From an uncultured Fidelibacterota bacterium (GTDB lineage: Bacteria; Fidelibacterota; Marinisomatia; Marinisomatales; UBA8229), in assembly GCA_913054425.1 (NCBI GenBank), contig CAJXJG010000058.1, forward strand, positions 1-9,421: DNA of 9,421 bases. Reading direction: 5' to 3'. Below the pieces are notes generated by a model. That model did no database searches. It had not been told where the DNA came from and saw only the letters and a list, made by a program, of their open reading frames with translations. Numbering within the stretch: the first letter of the stretch is position 1; each line of letters opens with the position of its first letter. Below are positions 7,691 through 9,421 of this stretch, one piece after another. A program made the position numbers and the translations under genes.

Positions 7691-8281
7691 TTACAGATAA
7701 ATTTCTCCCTCTAGAACAATTTTTTTCACCGGATCAAGATTTCTCAACTTCTCGCCTGTGTAGTGTAAAAATATCTTCCTGAAATTATTCAGGTTTTCTT
7801 CCTTTATTGTAATTCCTGCTGCCATTGGATGGCCACCGTATCCCTTTAAAAATTTATTGGTATTTGTTAAAGCATCATACATATCAAAATTTTCTATGCT
7901 TCGTGCAGAACCTTTCCCTATTCCATCCTTACCAATAGATATTATAATGACAGGTCGGTTATATTCTTCCTTGAGTTTGGAAGCAACAATCCCAACTACA
8001 CCGGGATGCCATCCGGAGTCGGCAAGAATGATAGCTTTATCATTTATAATATCTACCTCAGCATTCATTTTTCGCATGGCGCCATCAAGCACAGTCTCCT
8101 GAATTTTTCTCCTTCTCTTGTTTTCACAAACAAGTTCTTTTGCTAATTTAATTGCGCGTGCAGAATCCTGCGTTGTCAATAATTCCACAGCCCTGTTTCC
8201 ATCTCCCATTCTACCCGCGGCATTGATCTTCGGGGTTATATTGAACACTAACTGTCCAACAGATAAAGAACCTGTTTTCAA
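7691..8281 (-). CDS. recJ: RecJ central fragment (end of DHH plus DHHA1 domain)
   Basis: This open segment lies between the two TAA codons in the same frame. If it were translated separately it would need the TTG at 8281, 21 bases after the first stop, with no Shine-Dalgarno site; the seven codons before it (ALLEHVG) are also RecJ sequence. It holds PKINAAGRMGDGNRAVELL (17-35 of the fragment), the last catalytic-core motif. The DHHA1 part follows: SGWHPGVVGIVASKL (89-103), DGIGKGSARSIENF (119-132) and GYGGHPMAAGI (147-157). All these are well conserved, which argues that RecJ function was selected until recently. It is better regarded as part of one interrupted gene than as its own gene. Confidence 0.5.
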   Translation of the reverse strand: MKTGSLSVGQLVFNITPKINAAGRMGDGNRAVELLTTQDSARAIKLAKELVCENKRRRKIQETVLDGAMRKMNAEVDIINDKAIILADSGWHPGVVGIVASKLKEEYNRPVIIISIGKDGIGKGSARSIENFDMYDALTNTNKFLKGYGGHPMAAGITIKEENLNNFRKIFLHYTGEKLRNLDPVKKIVLEGEIYL

Positions 8282-8302
8282 TCCAACATGTTCTAAAAGA
8301 GC

Positions 8303-9076
8303 TTAAATCTCCAGGTGTGTTGTAGATCTCAATTGTTCAATGCCATAATGAACAATGATCCTGTTTTTATCAAGTATTGGTACGAAATCCGCAGCAGTAC
8401 CCAGGGTAACAATGTCCAAAAGATTTAAAAGTGATGTTAATTCTTTTCCCGTCTTTTTTATAAGAGCGTGCACAAGCTTGAATGCCACGCCGCTTCCACA
8501 TAAGCTGTCAAAGGGATAAGCGCAATCTGTCCTTTGTGGATTCAAAATGGCAAACGCATCCGGGAGTATATCACCAGGCACATGATGATCAGTAACTACC
8601 ACATCAATTCCTAAAGAATTAGAAATATTTATTTGCTCAAATGCGTTTATTCCACAATCACGCGTAATTATTAAGTCAGAACCGGAAGCTTGCGCGCGTT
8701 CAATCCCCTGGACTGACAATCCATACCCTTCTTTATCTCGATTAGGAATGTAGGTTGAGACAATCGCCCCAAGTGAGCTGAGCGCAAGGTAAAGAACAGA
8801 TGCAGCAGTAGTGCCATCTACATCGTAATCCCCAAAAATGAGAATTGGAGATTGTTTATCAATGTTTAGAATAACCCCATCTACGGCCCGATCCATATCT
8901 TTTATAAGGAAGGGATCGTGGAGTAGGCTTAAGTCAGGATTAAAGAAAGAATGGGAATCATTAAAGGAATTAATTCCCCGATTTGCCATTATCTTAGCAA
9001 TAATCTCCGTACAGTGAAATTCCTGTATGTGGCTGCTAACAATTTCAGGGTCAGGATCTAAAATTCGCCAATTCAT
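8303..9076 (-). CDS. recJ: RecJ N-terminal fragment (DHH phosphoesterase domain)
   Basis: These 257 residues, from the natural ATG to the first TAA, carry the DHH catalytic domain. Visible motifs are FGDYDVDGTTA (81-91, metal-binding Asp residues), IPNRDKEGYGL (110-120), DCGI (140-143), TDHHVPG (162-168), NPQRTDCAYPF (179-189), LCGSGVAFKL (192-201) and LGTAADFVP (225-233). The residue before DCG is Arg (TRDCG) where Val is usual (TVDCG). The fragment lacks the DHHA1 and OB domains that shape the DNA groove, so on its own it is not expected to be a normal processive exonuclease. Whether it is made as a stable product is unknown. Confidence 0.75.
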   Translation of the reverse strand: MNWRILDPDPEIVSSHIQEFHCTEIIAKIMANRGINSFNDSHSFFNPDLSLLHDPFLIKDMDRAVDGVILNIDKQSPILIFGDYDVDGTTAASVLYLALSSLGAIVSTYIPNRDKEGYGLSVQGIERAQASGSDLIITRDCGINAFEQINISNSLGIDVVVTDHHVPGDILPDAFAILNPQRTDCAYPFDSLCGSGVAFKLVHALIKKTGKELTSLLNLLDIVTLGTAADFVPILDKNRIIVHYGIEQLRSTTHLEI

Positions 9077-9085
9077 TGCTTGATT

Positions 9086-9102
9086 AAAAAATGAGCCGGT
9101 CT
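9086..9102 (-). terminator. rnpB: Possible RNase P RNA terminator (P1 stem plus T6)
   Basis: On the minus strand the 3' strand of helix P1, GACCGGCTCAT (about 9091-9101), runs straight into six T residues (9086-9091). A GC-containing stem followed by a T-run is the form of an intrinsic terminator, and in several bacteria rnpB ends this way. The pairing 5' strand of P1 is outside the window, so the stem itself cannot be verified here. The recJ start codon follows about ten bases later. Confidence 0.35.
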
Positions 9103-9421
9103 ATAAGCCGAGTTCTGTTTTTCTGCTATGCAGAATTAGTGACCATTCATCTGATCCAGACTTCACAGTCTGGATTACGCAATCTACCCATCTCTCATTA
9201 TGATGCGGACAACATCTGGAGATCTATTCGATCTTGCACTAGGTGGGGTTTACAAGCTTTCCGCATTGCTCCGGAAACTGGTGGTCTCTTACACCGCCTT
9301 TTCACCCTTATCCCGACATCATTGATGTCGTGACGGTTTCTTTTCTGTTGCACTTTCCATGTCCTCGCGGACTCCTCCCGTTAGGAGGCACCCTGTCCTG
9401 CAGTGCTCGGACTTTCCTCCC
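9091..9421 (-). ncRNA. rnpB: RNase P RNA, bacterial type A (5' end beyond the window)
   Basis: RNase P RNA is the catalytic RNA that removes 5' leaders from tRNA precursors. Read on the minus strand, the right edge starts inside the universal core GGGAGGAAAGTCCGAGC (CR I). Then come AGTGCAACAGAAAAGAAACCG-like CR II, a hairpin CGACATC-AAT-GATGTCG (9314-9330, P9), GGATAAGGGTGAAAAGGCGG and GTAAGAG (P10-P12). TGTAAACCCCACC and GTGCAAGATCGAATAG (CR IV) follow, then GATGGGTAGATTGCG with the GGU that pairs with tRNA CCA (L15). The 3' block is AGATGAATGGTCACTAAT ... CAGAACTCGGCTTATAGACC (CR V, closing P4 and P1). About 330 nt are present; by comparison with E. coli about 60 nt of the 5' end (P1 5' strand, P2, P3) lie to the right. 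A plus-strand open frame across this region is a by-product of the RNA gene. Confidence 0.96.

Larger units (their letters stand above)
7364..9076 (-). pseudogene. recJ: recJ, single-stranded-DNA exonuclease, interrupted by two in-frame TAA codons
   Basis: RecJ is the 5'-3' single-strand DNA exonuclease of recombination and mismatch/base-excision repair. Reading 571 codons in one frame from ATG 9076 to TAA 7364 gives a full-length RecJ with the DHH, DHHA1 and OB-fold domains in order and no frameshift. Two codons are TAA: codon 258 (8303-8305) and codon 462 (7691-7693). The first falls where relatives have a conserved Lys (GIKALLE-like; here LEI*ALLEHVG), one base from AAA. The second lies in a variable linker (GEIYL*DIDSRF). 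The reading frame, length and almost all motifs are preserved, so the stops are recent, erroneous or tolerated. The start has no Shine-Dalgarno site and lies about ten bases after the RNase P RNA end. fabH overlaps the gene's 3' end. As written, the gene cannot give an intact RecJ without readthrough. Confidence 0.85.

Noticed and set aside
7364..9076. Reassignment of TAA to a sense codon, suggested by the two TAA in recJ
   Set aside because: TAA terminates fabH exactly after its usual C-terminal IRW, and also ends ybeY, mazG and recJ. No other gene here has an internal TAA, so a genome-wide change of code does not fit.
9091..9333. 80-codon plus-strand open frame at the right end
   Set aside because: The region is RNase P RNA on the other strand, with all the conserved core blocks; the open frame is incidental.
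1..9421. CRISPR array, insertion sequence, toxin-antitoxin or phage genes
   Set aside because: No spaced identical repeats, transposase motifs or terminal inverted repeats were seen. MazG is the housekeeping two-domain enzyme and is not next to mazEF.

Overview
The window is an AT-rich stretch of a bacterial chromosome. It is mostly a housekeeping cluster on the minus strand, and one plus-strand transporter gene converges on the cluster's end. Read in transcription order (high to low coordinates) the minus strand carries: RNase P RNA (rnpB, its first ~60 nt lie past the right edge); recJ, interrupted by two in-frame TAA codons; fabH; an acyl-CoA dehydrogenase; a 7TM-HD membrane phosphodiesterase of the PgpH/YqfF family; ybeY; and mazG. 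On the plus strand there is a possible gene tail at the left edge, a ~128-base AT-rich intergenic region, and a MATE-family exporter whose stop lies 15 bases from the mazG stop.

The organism looks like a Gram-negative member of the Fibrobacteres-Chlorobi-Bacteroidetes (FCB) assemblage or a relative such as Neomarinimicrobiota (Marinimicrobia/SAR406). This is an inference, not a firm assignment. It rests on the AT-rich sequence, the near absence of Shine-Dalgarno sites (one clear site for seven protein gene starts), a YbeY active site with Asp in place of the third His (a form I associate with Bacteroidetes), and the protein sequences themselves. No mobile element, CRISPR array, tRNA or prophage gene was seen.

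The minus-strand genes are packed like an operon. recJ and fabH overlap, fabH and the dehydrogenase are 34 nt apart, the dehydrogenase and pgpH overlap by 4 nt (ATGA), pgpH and ybeY are 8 nt apart, and ybeY and mazG share one base (TAATG). The set links DNA repair (RecJ), the first step of fatty-acid synthesis (FabH), acyl-CoA oxidation, probable c-di-AMP breakdown (PgpH), rRNA maturation (YbeY) and nucleotide-pool cleaning (MazG). The pgpH-ybeY adjacency is common in bacteria; the rest looks like a lineage-specific arrangement.

The main anomaly is recJ. It spans 571 codons in one frame, the normal family length, with no frameshift and nearly every motif intact, but codons 258 and 462 are both TAA. 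TAA is also the natural terminator of fabH, ybeY, mazG and recJ itself, so a general codon reassignment is not supported. Recent nonsense mutation, sequence error, readthrough or split-protein expression remain possible. Otherwise the window looks ordinary; I do not see a new multi-gene system in it.
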